A stretch of 64,000 nucleotides of DNA from assembly GCF_932294415.1 (NCBI RefSeq), contig NC_065537.1, positions 3,410,001-3,474,000 of the forward strand, written 5' to 3'. Source of the stretch: Quercus robur (Eukaryota; Streptophyta; Magnoliopsida; Fagales; Fagaceae). The notes under the pieces were generated by a model. That model searched no databases, had not been told where the DNA came from, and worked only from the letters and a program-made list of their open reading frames with translations. Shown piece by piece: positions 23,040 to 34,620 of this stretch (positions are counted from its first letter, which is position 1; every line of letters begins with the position of its first letter). Made by a program: the position numbers and the translations under genes.

Positions 23040-23407
23040 TGTTAGAAACCCGGTGGTTCCTGAGATTGATGAGAATTATAGGGAAATTGGTAGGAATTGT
23101 AGGGAAATTGACTTAATTCGAGGTAGTCACTCTCCATAGAGAAAGAAAGAGATTAAGACAGAGATGCACTAAGAAATTGATTTATTCCTTAATGATGGTA
23201 ATGTGATTATACAAGTAGGTATTTATAGAACCATAAAACTATTTTGTTGGGCCATATGGCCTTATCCTAATGGTCCTATCATTCCTCATGTGAATTAATA
23301 ATTCTAACATCTGCTAAGTGTGATTAACATGCTCGGAATTGTAACTAACTAACTAACTAGCTAAATCTACAACAATTATTATCCATATGCTTATAGCATT
23401 CTTAACA
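23040..23407 (-). repeat. TE4 5' LTR, 368 bp
   Basis: In sense orientation it starts TGTTAAGAATGC and ends CTAACA, followed two bases later by the initiator-Met primer site. It ends exactly at the ATGCT target duplication. Confidence 0.8.
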
Positions 23408-23443
23408 ATGCTGGTTAATTAGATGGTATGAATTATAAAGTAT

Positions 23444-23483
<40 letters not shown>

Positions 23484-23904
23484 AACATGGTACACCAGTG
23501 CATAACAAGTATGAGTCAGCTTTGTAACGAGGATGATCATAATTCAATTTTCCAAAAAGAATTATAACCTTCTCTCCTCTCCTCATGTATGTGTGTTAAA
23601 ATACTTAGTATTCTTAAAATAAATAAATAAATAATTCCAAAAAGAAGTGTGATGTCATTAATGAAGAAGGGGAATGTGTCATGGGAGGTGTAAGGACATC
23701 TCACAATTGCTACAACATTGTCCCTAACATTAAATTGTGTTGCAACTATGTTTAGACTATGTGCTCATTTATGAATAGTTTATTTAGTTTTTTGCTAAAA
23801 ATGTGTTAAAGTATACTTGTACTTTGAAATTTTTTGAAAAAGTGAGGTTTTAAAAATTTGTACATAAAAACTAAAAACTAAAGCTGATGCCAAACATACT
23901 CTAA
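23408..23904. other. AT-rich spacer with (AT)n tract
   Basis: An AT dinucleotide tract at about 23,450-23,475 is the only structure seen. No coding signal was found. Confidence 0.5.
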
Positions 23905-24235
23905 TTGATGTTGAGTTATGGTATCAATGCCATGCCAGTAGCTAATAGCTACAAGTAGTTGGTGAAGATTTCAAAGGTTGAGGCTGTGCTTAGTTTGCCT
24001 AAGTTGGGAAAAGTTGAAAAGGTTGTTTGCGGTCCTTGCCAAATAGGAAAACATATTAGATCCCAACACCCAAAACTTCTGATGTGCTTACCACTAATCC
24101 TTTGGAGCTCTTGCATATTGAGGTTATTAGGTCTTCTAGAATAGAGAGCTTAGGAGGTAAGAGATATATCTTCACCCATTGTACTTGGGTAATCTTGCTA
24201 AGGGAGAAGTTAGAGGCTAGTGATAAAATCTAAGG
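23905..24235 (+). pseudogene. Degenerate Copia polyprotein fragment (GAG-pre-integrase and integrase start)
   Basis: Across shifted frames the translation gives LWYQCHAS (compare the family's LWHRRLGHAS), then CGPCQIGKHIRSQH, then TTNPLELLHIEVI, then ESLGGKRYIFTHCTWVILLREKLEA-like text spread over 24,050-24,220. This order of zinc-finger, PLELLH and SLGGKRY motifs is typical of the Copia GAG-pre-integrase and integrase junction. The Asp-Asp of the usual VDDFSR step is missing, and at least one frameshift breaks the frame after the zinc-finger part (the open frame stops at 24,144). It is a relic with no flanking reverse transcriptase. Confidence 0.75.
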
Positions 24236-24499
24236 CAAAAGAAGCAAAAGGGAAATTCTGCTTTTGTCTACAAAAATCTTGAGGGGCAAAGAATCATGAA
24301 AGGATGTGTTACATGTGTACATTAGGGAAACAAATGAAAAGAATGCAGCTTTCCTTCTTTTATACACACACACACACACGAGAATCATTAACTGTAAGCA
24401 AAGAGGTGATTGGTATGTCCCAATACGAAAGAATTCACATTTGGAAAGAGGCAATTCCAAGACTTATTGTCCCAGGTATTGCATATACAGAAAAGTAAT

Positions 24500-24800
24500 T
24501 CTAGTGTCTATGGTTCAAGTTCGTCCATTAAAGAATGTTGGGTTATGTGAAGTCTAGTTGTATTTAATTCAGATTATGACCTGACCTATTATAAAAGTGA
24601 TTTTGGGGGATATAAATACCGTTGCTTTAGACTAGGGTTTGAGGTTTTTTTTTGAGAGATGAAAAACTGTACTACAGTATCTTGTATTTTTCCTTGAAAA
24701 TAATGAAATTATTACAACTTCATGGATGTAAGCAAATTGCCGAACCACGTAAATATTGTCTTGTGTGATTGTTTTCTTTGGCGCATATTTTTTTTTCTAT
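24500..24800 (+). repeat. Probable Copia LTR remnant
   Basis: A TATAAATA box (about 24,611), a CTAGGGTTTGAGG stretch, AATAATGAAATTATTAC and GCCGAACCACGTAAAT follow in the order common at the 3' part of plant Copia LTRs. Ends and target duplications were not found. It could belong with the integrase relic just upstream. Confidence 0.4.
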
Positions 24801-24984
24801 TTTCATTTCTCACATATCTAGAAATTTGTGTATATTCTCTTCAAAGAGTGATGCAAATTCCTGCAAAAGTAACTGGGAATACTTATTTTCCAGTTACCAC
24901 TTACCACTAACCTGACATTTTGCTTGTTAGGGTTTGAGTTTGTAGTGTTGGCAAACCATGGCAAATAGTAAGTCTTGTAAAGTT

Positions 24985-26094
24985 AGTGTTAAGTTTTTAG
25001 ACCCCTGAAAACACAGTTTGTTTAATCTAATTTATTAGCCAAGTTGTTACCTAGATTAATTATTCAGATCTAGATTAAACATTCATCACACATATCATGC
25101 ACATTGGAAAACTAAATAACACAAGATGTGATGACTCAGGAAAACTAATGAAACAAACTAGTTTCAAGGTAAAAACTTGCGGGGGAACGATCCCAAGAGA
25201 ATAATCCACTATATCAAATTGAGATTTACAGTCAAGAATACTAATTCGTAGTAAATCTAATTACAGTTACCAAACCGAGCTCTGAACCCCTCAGACTTCT
25301 TTGAAGTGGACTTGCTCCAACATGAACCTCCAGTTCACGTCTTAATCTTCAGTACACTTGATAACTGAAGCTTGGCTGCAACTTTACTCCATCAGTACTT
25401 GTAATATGAGGGTGATCTCCGGTAGGTGCTTGAAAGAGTTTGAAGGTACAATCATTTTACAGATCTCAAAAGAGTAACTCTCCAATACTTGTAAAACGTG
25501 CTTTAGGGTTTTTCTTATATACCCAGTAGGTTTGGATTGAAACCCTAAACAATTCGCGGGCTGTTGAGCCTTAAAACAAATTATGCAGTTCGCGGTTCGA
25601 TTGATCGAAGCTTTCTCTCGATCGTTCAAGCTAGTTAGATTTTCAATTATTATTTTTTCTGCAACTTGTATGTTCTTGAATCTTGACTTGTATCACTTTA
25701 AGCAATGTCTAAAACACTTCATAGACCCTAAGATCTAATTCTAGACAAGTTTGTGTTCTCGATTTGCCAACATACAAAGTATTTAGAACCTAAACATTTA
25801 TTTCTAAATATTTAGAACCTAAAAGTTAGAATGTGTACTTCCAAGTCCAAGACAAAGATCCAAGCCCATGATAAGAAACATGTGAATCTGTTTTTTTGAT
25901 TGGTACTCGATTCCTGTTCGACCTATCGAAACCATTTGATTGCCACTTAATTCCTGTTCAACTTTTCAAAAATCGTAAAATCAGCAAAAATTAACAAATG
26001 TGAAAAAGCCCACAACTTTTCAATTTCAAGCCCAATTCGTGATCTGTGTATGACGGTATTTAAAGAACATTATAAGCTAACTCTAAAGAGCTTT

Positions 26095-26157
<63 letters not shown>

Positions 26158-26850
26158 GTCTCTTATGCCTCATTTTCTATATCTAGGTATCTATACCCAA
26201 AACTCTCTCATATCTATCGGTGGTATTCTTTAAAGAAACTCAAAATCCGGTGTTGTAGAAGTTTTTGCCTTATACTAGTCATCATAGCTGCTAGAAATTC
26301 AAATCTTCAATGAGATTTTGAAGTGTGTGGATTGGAGGTTCACATTATAGTGATTCCCTATAAGGGAAGTCTGTGGGATTCTGAGCTTAGTTTGGTAACT
26401 GAAGTTAGATTTACTATGAATATGGTTATTCTTGATTGTAAATCTCCATCTTATAGTGAAACTGTTACGTCAAGATTGATTAGGTCAATTCTTCAATGAG
26501 ATTTTGAAGTGTGTGGATCGGAGGTTGTCTATGGGATTCTGAGCTCAGTTTGGTAACTGAAGTTAGATTTACTATGAATATGGTTATTCTTGATTGTAAA
26601 TCTCCATCTTATAGTGAATCTGTTACCTCAAAATTGATTAGGTCAAGTCTTCTCATGTTTTTCCTGTAAAAATGGCTTGATTTCATTGGTTTCTTAAATC
26701 ATCATATCCTATGTCATATTTTCCAGTGTACATGATATTGATACTTGTTTGTTTAACCTAAGGCTTTCATAATAGATTTAATTAACAACTTGACCTTAAA
26801 ACTGGTTGAACACTGTTTTTGACATGGGTCTAAATCTAACACTCCTGAAG
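24985..26850. repeat. Large imperfect inverted repeat around a (GA)n core
   Basis: The left arm (about 24,985-25,370) reappears reverse-complemented at about 26,300-26,850. For example, TTTTTAGACCC...AAGTTGTTA on the left is answered by TAACAACTT...GGGTCTAAA on the right. A third copy in left-arm orientation lies at 32,150-32,665. The right arm holds a direct duplication of about 190 bp (26,295-26,484 and 26,485-26,655), the second copy lacking about 33 bases. The arms may be two insertions of one dispersed repeat or the ends of one foldback element. Confidence 0.7.
26096..26155. repeat. (GA)n microsatellite, about 60 bp
   Basis: An uninterrupted GA run lies between the two arms of the large inverted repeat. 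Confidence 0.95.
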
Positions 26851-27953
26851 CCTATTGATTTTATTCTTTTGCACTAATATTGGTCTATACTCTTGCTCTT
26901 TTTAATTTAAATAAAAAAAAATTTGAGGGGGTATTTATTATATATCTTAATGGCATGGTATTTATGCTTTACTCTTTATTCCGCACAGTGACGTTGGAAG
27001 GATTAGGCTTTGAATAATGCAATGAAACTTTATGTGCTGCCATTGGATCAATGAAATAGAAGACAAACCATGTTTCCAATCAAGTCCTTGAAGTTACAAG
27101 TCAAGGAATATCATGCCCCATTTTATAAAATGTCCTAAAAGCCTTCAATATTCTTGCATTTGCCACTACTTTTGAGTTCCTCTTGGGATGGTCTTGAGAG
27201 AAGTACCCTGCTTTCTTGGACGCAAGAACAATGCTTTTAGATTGTAAGGGTGGTAATTATATGGTCGATAAAGTAGATAACATGGAAGCATGCATCTTAG
27301 AGAGAGAGATGCAAAAAGTTAAAATTATGCAATAAAATTGCAATGCAATACTTTAAAAAAAAAAAAAAGGGGGGGGGGGGGGGGGGGGGGGGCGGTGGTG
27401 AAGCCTTGATATTATGCGACATCCTAAAATTTCATAGCCTTCAAATGTTGATTCAGAACTAGAGATTTTGAACGTGAAAGTAGTTGAGACTTGAGATACA
27501 TTTTCCATTGTGAAATTGTAGATATATTTCACCAAAAAGAATAAGGCAATCTGATGGGATAGCACCTGCTAGTTGATAGTATAGTGGGGTGGGCCTTGCA
27601 CGTCATTGATGAAATTACCTGCTCATCTAGGGTGACTACAGTATCACCATTTTGTATATATGGAGGAGCACCTTGAAGGGTCACAAACCAAAGTAATTTA
27701 TGCAAAATAAACAAATAGAAAAAAGTATTCCTTTTTGCGTTATTTACATATATAGGCATGTTATCTATATGTTTGGATAGGAAAGAGGAGAGGAGAAAAG
27801 ATGGAAAGGAGTAAACCATTTTTTCTTCTCATCTCTCTCTTCATATATATTCATCCAAACATAATGTGTCTTTATTGAGATCGATATATTAAAGAGGTAG
27901 CAATATATTTTTGACTTTAGATATATACTTTAATGAGAACTAAAGCTAATAGT
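26851..27953. other. Non-coding spacer with an A14-G24 homopurine tract
   Basis: At 27,355-27,392 about 14 As run straight into 24 Gs. Otherwise the stretch is AT-rich. Short open frames here have no recognisable domains. Confidence 0.6.
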
Positions 27954-28115
27954 ATTGTGGGTTCTAGTTAGCTCAATTAGTAAAGTCTTTGATGGTTAAA
28001 TATGAAATCTAAGACTCAATTCCCGCCTACACCAAAAACTGATTGGTGTCTTAGTCTGATGATATCATCAAGAGTAGATGTCATAGATTGAAACTCTCAA
28101 AAAAAAAAAAAAAAA

Positions 28116-28149
<34 letters not shown>

Positions 28150-28155
28150 AAAAAA
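27954..28155 (+). mobile_element. tRNA-derived SINE with A-rich tail
   Basis: A-box-like TAGCTCAATTAGTAAAG is followed by B-box-like GACTCAATTCCCGCC. The body ends in a long A-rich tail. Flanking CTAATAGT (27,946-27,953 and 28,156-28,163) is a good candidate target duplication. Degenerate relatives occur near 31,851-32,010. Confidence 0.7.
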
Positions 28156-28783
28156 CTAATAGTCTTATAACTCAACACCATCTACTCTCTTTTATTAAGA
28201 CAACAAACCCCTCTCTCCTGGTATTCTAACTATTGAATATATATGGAAAAGAAAAAGAAAAAAAAACTGAAGAATATACCTAAGCTCAAAACATTGACTT
28301 GGACTAATATAACTCTTAGACAACTTAGATGTCAAAGAGTCGAAGTGGGTGGCAAGAGAGGATTGAATTGTGTATGAAAAGAAAAAGAATCTGACAGAGT
28401 ATTCCTTTTGAGGTTAACTTGAGATTAGATTACATATAGAAACTCTATCCGATCCTTCTTCTTACTTAAAAAAATAAAAGAAAGTTGACTAGTTTTAGAA
28501 CAATTTTAAATGAAAATGTTGTGGTTAATATGATGCAAGACAAGGCTGTATGGTAAGGCAGTCGATTAAAGAACAACTATGCACTTTTTTGTAATGCCAA
28601 AATAAACAGATAAAATATTTTGTATGCTATGTACTTTGTTTCCTTTCTTGGTCAGACTTGTAATGGACATACTTATCCCGCAAAAAAGGATTTGTGATAT
28701 TATTTTGTTGTGCCATTTCTTAAATAAAAAAAGCAGTAACAGTCAAAATTAACTTTTATAGCAAAATACATGGTGCACAAAAT
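28156..28783. other. Downstream flank of ZIP-B
   Basis: AT-rich and non-coding. It probably contains the ZIP-B 3' UTR. No other structure was seen. Confidence 0.5.
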
Positions 28784-31226
28784 TCAAGCCCATTTGGCCA
28801 AGACAGACATGCAACCAGCCCCTAGAAGAAGTGATGCATTTGCTCCAAATTGGATCCTCAAGCTGTTTTGCACTCTTGGGTTCATGAAATCTGCTGCTAG
28901 TAGGTCAACAAGTGCCATGTAAATCAAAATCCCAGCTGATGCAGCATCGAAAATCCCTTCAACAATCAGAGATGTTGGGCCATTCTCATTGTAAACACTT
29001 GATATTCCAATACCAATTGCAATTCCCACAGGTGTTGTGAGGGAGAAAAATGTTCCCATTATTGCTGCAGACCGAGTCTTGAATTGTGCCTACATTTTAA
29101 AAAAAAATTTGCTAAAGTTAGAGATTATGAAAAAACAACTAAAACATATCTTAGTACCAAGAGTCATGCTTGGTTGACAAATATTCTCACATTCTTTAAT
29201 TTTCATAATTTTCTGTGATAGAAGTAATATTATTTTGATATGGGTCCACATCTAATATCATATTTTTTAACACTAAGGGCCTGTTTAGTTTCAAAAAGTG
29301 GTCTATCCACTTTTCATTTTTTGTATTCTATATTCAAATCCTAAATTTGAATATAGAAAAATACAATCATTTTCACATTTAGTAGTGTTTGGTAAGTTGT
29401 TTTGAATACATAATTTGATTATAGAATATATCATACCCGAGTTTAGTCATTGTTTTCTATTAAAAAAAAATGTAACTTTTTTCTCACTCACACACATCAT
29501 ATCACTCAAAAAAAATGTTTTCACAATATTCACGAATATGTCACTGTATTCATATTCATAGAAAACGAAAACGTTGAAGAATTGTATTCATTTTCTATAT
29601 TCAAATCCACTTTTTTTGAAAACTAAAAATGATTATTGAGTACAAAAACACAACCAAACCAGTTTTTTGGTGGTCGATCCCACAAATAATTGAAATTGAA
29701 TACTGAAAACACCACTTTTTTCTCTTAACCAAATAGGACCTAAGCATAGCATGCCATCCCCGTGCGAAAGATAGAGAAAAATTTCGTTGACTCTAACTTG
29801 TTGTAGTATGAAATTAAATGTTATACAAATTGTGTTAGTTTGATGAAAAGTTGACGGTAGATAGGGTACATATTATAGACTTCATATTCTATGAATTGAT
29901 TTTTTTTTTTTTTTTTTCTTCTTCTTCTGTAAACATTATGTAATATGACTGTGTGAAAGTTGACTAGTTGGATGTACGGCGAGCTTCATTTTGAGTTGGC
30001 ACTTCAAAAGATTTTATTACTTGTTAGCATTAACAATTATTAAATAAATGGTTATGTGCCCATTCTTTAAGTTGAATGCCATAAACTAATTTAAAAAAAA
30101 AGGTTTGAATGCTATAAAGTACTAAACTTGTCATATAGAATTCAAGGATGCAGAATTGTTAAATGCAACTGGTTCTCAATTTTCTCTATTAAAAGAGCCC
30201 CACTAGACCACTTTGAGAGGTCATGAATATAGAATAAAAATGAATAAAAATAAAAAGAAAGAAATCTGATACCTGAGAAATGCAACCACCAAGTCCCATT
30301 CCCTCAAAAAATTGATGGAAAGACAGTGCTGCTAGTAGAGGCTTTATTGTCTGAGGGCTTTGAGAAGAACCCAATGATATTCCAATTATCACTGAATGAG
30401 CCACAATTCCTAACTCCAACACCTAAAAAACACACCCACCAAATTTTAATCAAACTCTGAAATACCCATCAGTCAATATCATCCAATAACGACAACCAAA
30501 GTTATAGATCCTCAACAGATTAATTAAATTCCATTATTCTTTATTCTGTTTATCCAAAATCATACAATATCACCCAAGAATGAATTTAAAATTAAACCTT
30601 ACTTGTGATATAACACGAAAACGGATTAGCTCGGCAAGATTCGAGTCCTCGGGATTGGTGGCTGAACCATGAGCATGACCGTGTGTGGCATGTGTATGCA
30701 CATGCACATGTCCCTGATGTTCTTCATTCATCTCTTCATCCACAACATTCACCTGCTTAGAGTTATTGTAGTGCAGCCTCTTATAAAACCCAGTTGCCAA
30801 TGAGTCCACCATTAATGTTCCTATAGCAGACATCATGGCAATGAAGCCGGTGAAAGGGAATTTTCCCCATGGATTTTCATCAAGGCATGGTGATGTTAAA
30901 CTTGTGAATGCATCCGGTAGTATGTGAATGAACCCGGTTGCTAGAATTACACCAGCTGCAAAGGCCTTAATCATGAAAAAGATGTCATGTTCAGGCCTTA
31001 GAGTTGGAATTTTCTTGCCCAGCAATGGAATGCTTACTCCCACAGCACCTGCAAGAAGAATTAAAGCTATTGAACCTACTTTATATTTAAGTGCAACACT
31101 TTTGTTGTTCTTTGTGGCCTCAGCATCACATGTACAATCTCCAGAAACTATAGTGGGGAGGACAAAAACAATTAGAAGAAACAACAACTTCAAGATGTTG
31201 GAAAAACAAGGTTGAAAGTTATACAT
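28784..31226 (-). CDS. ZIP: ZIP-B: ZIP-family divalent metal transporter, three exons, 359 aa
   Basis: Exons are 30,603-31,226, 30,273-30,422 and 28,784-29,089, with phase-0 GT-AG junctions, and the frame ends KWA then TGA. The predicted role is uptake of zinc or related divalent metals into the cytosol across a membrane. It has a signal peptide ending near SGDC, three N-terminal helices with the canonical FIHILPDAF, a cytosolic His-rich loop ([15 protein letters not shown]), [10 protein letters not shown] in helix IV, HQFFEG in helix V and an intact C-terminal helix set with [10 protein letters not shown]. The length is normal for plant ZIPs. It is the closest relative of ZIP-A but keeps all conserved residues that A has changed, so B is probably the functional member of this pair. 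The MITE at 29,277-29,740 lies in intron 2. The closest remembered Arabidopsis relative is ZIP1, by the KQVN...HVHVHTHA loop; substrate is inferred from the family. Confidence 0.93.
29277..29740. mobile_element. MITE in intron 2 of ZIP-B, PIF/Harbinger-like, TSD TAA
   Basis: The ends are GGGCCTGTTTAGTTTC and, inverted, GGTCCTATTTGGTTAAG. Flanking TAA duplications lie at 29,274-29,276 and 29,741-29,743. It has no coding capacity. The intron of ZIP-A lacks it. Confidence 0.65.
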
Positions 31227-31321
31227 GGTGTATTGGTGTGTGAGAGAAAGAGAGTAGTAGGTTAAGGAAGAGGAAAGATTGTCAAATATATTTGTTCTTT
31301 GATAATGGCTTGAGTTTTGTA

Positions 31322-31329
31322 CTTTTATA
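31322..31329 (-). promoter_or_regulatory. Probable TATA box of ZIP-B
   Basis: TATAAAAG on the minus strand, about 100 bases before the ATG. It corresponds in place to the TATATAAG of ZIP-A. Confidence 0.55.
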
Positions 31330-33301
31330 GCAAATGAAAAAGAAGCTGCAATGTGGGTTGTTTGAAATCATTGGATGGTTCAATTGAAAAACAGTAGAGA
31401 ATAAATCAATGGATGGCTGATAATAAGCCAAGCATCTTATATATATAGTCAATACCAACATAAAAATAAATGAACATAGGCTTTGCTCAAAACTCTTCTC
31501 AAGTAGCTACTAGCTAGGTTAGCATTGTGTCATTCATGTGGCTTGTCAGCATGTGTTGGATGGCCTGGAATTAAGTATCCCATATGCATAATGGATTTAC
31601 ATGGAAAGCAAATCTTGATCATCGATCAGCAAGGTTGGTAAGGGACCAGTACTATCTTTCATGTGGACCAATTTACATACTATAGACAAATTATTGTGAA
31701 AATCAAATTAAAAAGAGTGATTTAAGTACCCAATTTATTTTTGTTATGGTAGGTATTGTTGTGACATTTCATATGTTCATCTTTATAAACGATTTTTGTA
31801 GTAGGTATTGTAGTGACATTTCATATATTTATCTTTATACACGATTTTTGTAGGTTTTTTTAGGTTCAATTGGTAAAGTTTTGTTCCCTCGAATATAGGA
31901 TTAGATCTTGCATGCACAAAAATGAAATTCATTGATGTTTTAGTATGATAATAAATAACAATCATGGGATTGAATCTTGCTTATATGGTACAAAATCAAT
32001 TGGTCTTTTGGCCTAATTGGAAAAAAAAATTATTAAGCTTGATAGTAATAACAATTATCATGGATCATATTGCATCTATTAAAAAAAATTCTTTATACAC
32101 AATTTTGAGTTAATACATTTACAATATGTTTGTTTTTAAACCCTTGAACACAATGTTTAACATGATTTTATTGCCAAGTTGTTAAGTCAATTATGCAGAT
32201 ATTAGGTTAAACATAAATCTATCATATCATATAGTGGAAAAGTAAATAAAACGCAGATATGATGACCTGAGAAAACCAATGAAATAAACCAATTTCAAGG
32301 TAAAAAAAAACATGAAGGGACCAATCCCAAGAAGAACAATCCACTGTAACAAATAGAAGTTTACAGTCAAGAATATTTAATTCACAGTAAATTTAACTAT
32401 GATTATCAAACCTAGCTTTGAAACTCTCAGATTTTTTTAATGTGGATCTACCCTAACATTGACCTCCAATTCATGCCTTTGATCTTCAGTACACTTGATA
32501 TCTGAAGCTTAGGCTGCAACTTTGTTTCATTGGTACTTGTGAAATAATTGATCTCTAGTAGATGCTTGAAAGAGTAGAAGAGTAGCTCTCCAAAACTTGA
32601 AAAACATGCTTTAGGGTTTTCCTTATATACCAAGTAAATCTGGATTGAAACCCTAAACATTTAATGGGCTAACGAGCTTTAATAAAAATCTGCACAAGGA
32701 GTTGATTAACACCAGAATTTTTGTTTGGATTAAAGTTAAAATGGAGAGTAGATTAGAATGGACCGAAAATAGTGTTTGGAAGGAGAAAAGGCTACACGGC
32801 AATATTTTGAAAAGTTATGAGGATATTATAGTCATGTAAAGAAGCAGTAGAGCACAAGGAAGGTGATGATGAGATCAAATAAAGGAATGATGGTGAAAGA
32901 GAATTGTTAGAATAGGATAATTTATTAGCTTTACTAAAGTAGTTGAGAGATGATACATTCAAGCAAAAAGCAATGGCAAAAATGTAGACACAATGTTGTC
33001 ATGCAAACTCCTTATTCAAGGTCATTCAGCTTAGATTGCATAGTTATGTTGCCTCGTTTAACAAAAGTCAATCCAAATATGTCGATATAATGTGTTCTTT
33101 CCCTTACTGCAGTCCACTGCTTAGTAGTCCTAAATTATAAGATAATGCCAACTTTTTGTTTTATTCTCTCTTTTGCATTAGATAGTGCTTTGTGCTTACT
33201 TGGTCGTGGCAGAGAAGGGCACGTCTTTTCAACTATTTCTTAAAGAAAAAGTAAACAAGTTATATTTTTTTTCCTGTACATTGCATTTCCTTCAACTTAA
33301 T
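31330..33301. other. Region upstream of ZIP-B with dispersed repeat
   Basis: The first few hundred bases resemble the ZIP-A upstream region. A degenerate SINE-like stretch lies near 31,851-32,010. At 32,150-32,665 is a third copy of the arm sequence of the 24,985-26,850 inverted repeat. No gene was seen. Confidence 0.5.
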
Positions 33302-33451
33302 AGGGTTAAAAAAAATTTTACAACTTTTATCATAATTCGTCATATGACAAATTATGAGTGGTGAAGATGTGGACCTACCTTTTGACCTTCACCATTCACA
33401 GCTTGTCATGTAACAAGTTGTGGTAATAGTTATAAAATTTTTTGTATCCCT
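33302..33451. mobile_element. Foldback MITE-like element
   Basis: The left end AGGGTTAAAAAAAATTTTAC and the inverted right end AGGGATACAAAAAATTTTAT match well. Internal CAAATTATGAGTGG is answered by an inverted relative. It resembles the foldback at 10,640-10,781. Confidence 0.55.
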
Positions 33452-33625
33452 AACATTTTCTATTTTATACACAATACATAAATGTTAAAGCATTTTTTTT
33501 AAGCACACCCCTAAACAATTCTCCAAAAAAAAAAATTTTTGAATTTTTTCCTATTTAATATAAATTTTTTATTTTTTTTATTTTTATTTTTTTACTGGTC
33601 TTCTCAAACTAAGAAAAAGTTACTT

Positions 33626-33865
33626 ATATGAACCTATTATGAGACCGTAATATGAGACATCTCTCTCACAATATATGAATCTTATAGGTGAATGCACTAA
33701 ATGCTTGAGGAATACATGAATCTTATAAGTCTTTATATGAACTTATTATAAGACCGTAACATGAGACACCTCTCACACAACACATGAATCTTATAGGTGA
33801 ATGCACCAAATATTTGAGGAATACATGAATCTTATAAGTGAATGCACCAAATGCTTGAGGAATAC
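33626..33865. repeat. Tandem duplication, about 108-bp unit
   Basis: ATATGAACCTATTATGAGAC at 33,626 recurs with small changes at 33,734, and TGAATCTTATAGGTGAATGC follows each copy. A shorter third partial copy of the GAATGCACCAAATGCTTGAGG-like part follows. Confidence 0.8.
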
Positions 33866-34446
33866 GACACAAGGTTAAATGCTTTTGTTGAGAGTTGAGA
33901 GTTATAGTGGCTCTCCACGTTTAAGCAATTAAAAAATTTGTCTATTAGTTTAATTACATGTATGTATATCTTGTCTTGCTCCGCAAAAATTGGACAAAAA
34001 GAGTGCAAAAAACTCATCTGTTAGAGATGCCTTTTTTAACTTAACTCTTGATAACTTATCCCCCCAAACCCCACCACTAAAAAAAGAAAAGAATAGAGCC
34101 CTTAACTCATGATAAGTGAGTTCAAAAGTAATGAGAGAATTATATTAGCAGAGAAATTCTTCGTGCATTAATTAAACACAAATTAGTAAGAGATAATAAT
34201 ATCTGTCATTAAAAAGTCATAGTATTATCTGTTTAATCTTTTGGTAAGAGTTGACACATTAAGTCTTTACCGTGGCACCTGCATGAACAAGAGGGACTAT
34301 CTCTCATGGATGATTAAACCACGAGTCAAATTTTCAAGAATAAAGAGTTTTAGAACAAAGTCAACCTTCATTAAGAATCTCTTAATTTAACTATCATATC
34401 TTAATGTTTTCATCCAAGATGTTCAATATTTAAATCTCCTTTCAAC

Positions 34447-34605
34447 CACTGCGCATCCTTGGTGCAGTGGTCATTCCATAAATATAAATGCTTGTAAGGT
34501 GTGGGGGGCAAGAGCCGAGGTTCAAGTCTCTAAGAAGGAACTTTATACACATATACAATTAGATTATGTTAGAATAGAAATTCTATCTTGTATCAAAAAT
34601 AAAAA
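34447..34605 (+). mobile_element. tRNA-derived SINE, 159 bp, with 15-bp TSD
   Basis: It is flanked by perfect 15-bp duplications AAATCTCCTTTCAAC (34,432-34,446 and 34,606-34,620). A-box-like TGGTGCAGTGGTCA and B-box-like GAGGTTCAAGTCTC are at the right spacing for an RNA polymerase III promoter, and the element ends in an A-rich tail. Confidence 0.85.
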
Positions 34606-34620
34606 AAATCTCCTTTCAAC

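Larger units (their letters stand above)
17230..23407 (-). mobile_element. TE4: composite small LTR retrotransposon with nested insertion, TSD ATGCT
   Basis: The whole unit is flanked by ATGCT (17,225-17,229 and 23,408-23,412). On the minus strand it has a 5' LTR (23,407 to 23,040), then a primer site TGGTATCAGAGT (23,037 to 23,026) matching the initiator Met tRNA. An internal region of about 806 bp and a purine tract (22,248 to 22,234) precede the 3' LTR, which starts at 22,233. That LTR is split by an insertion (17,688-22,035), resumes at 17,687-17,575, and abuts a third partial LTR copy (17,574-17,230). A 145-codon frame with IQE-rich sequence (22,179-22,616) crosses from the internal region into the LTR. 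I do not recognise it, and the element is probably non-autonomous. Confidence 0.75.

Noticed and set aside
23451..23475. (AT)n tracts as promoters
   Set aside because: Many such tracts occur far from any gene and look like simple microsatellites.
34455..34530. tRNA gene
   Set aside because: The A- and B-box motifs belong to a SINE: there is no cloverleaf, but there is an A tail and a target duplication. The same applies at 11,925 and 27,954.
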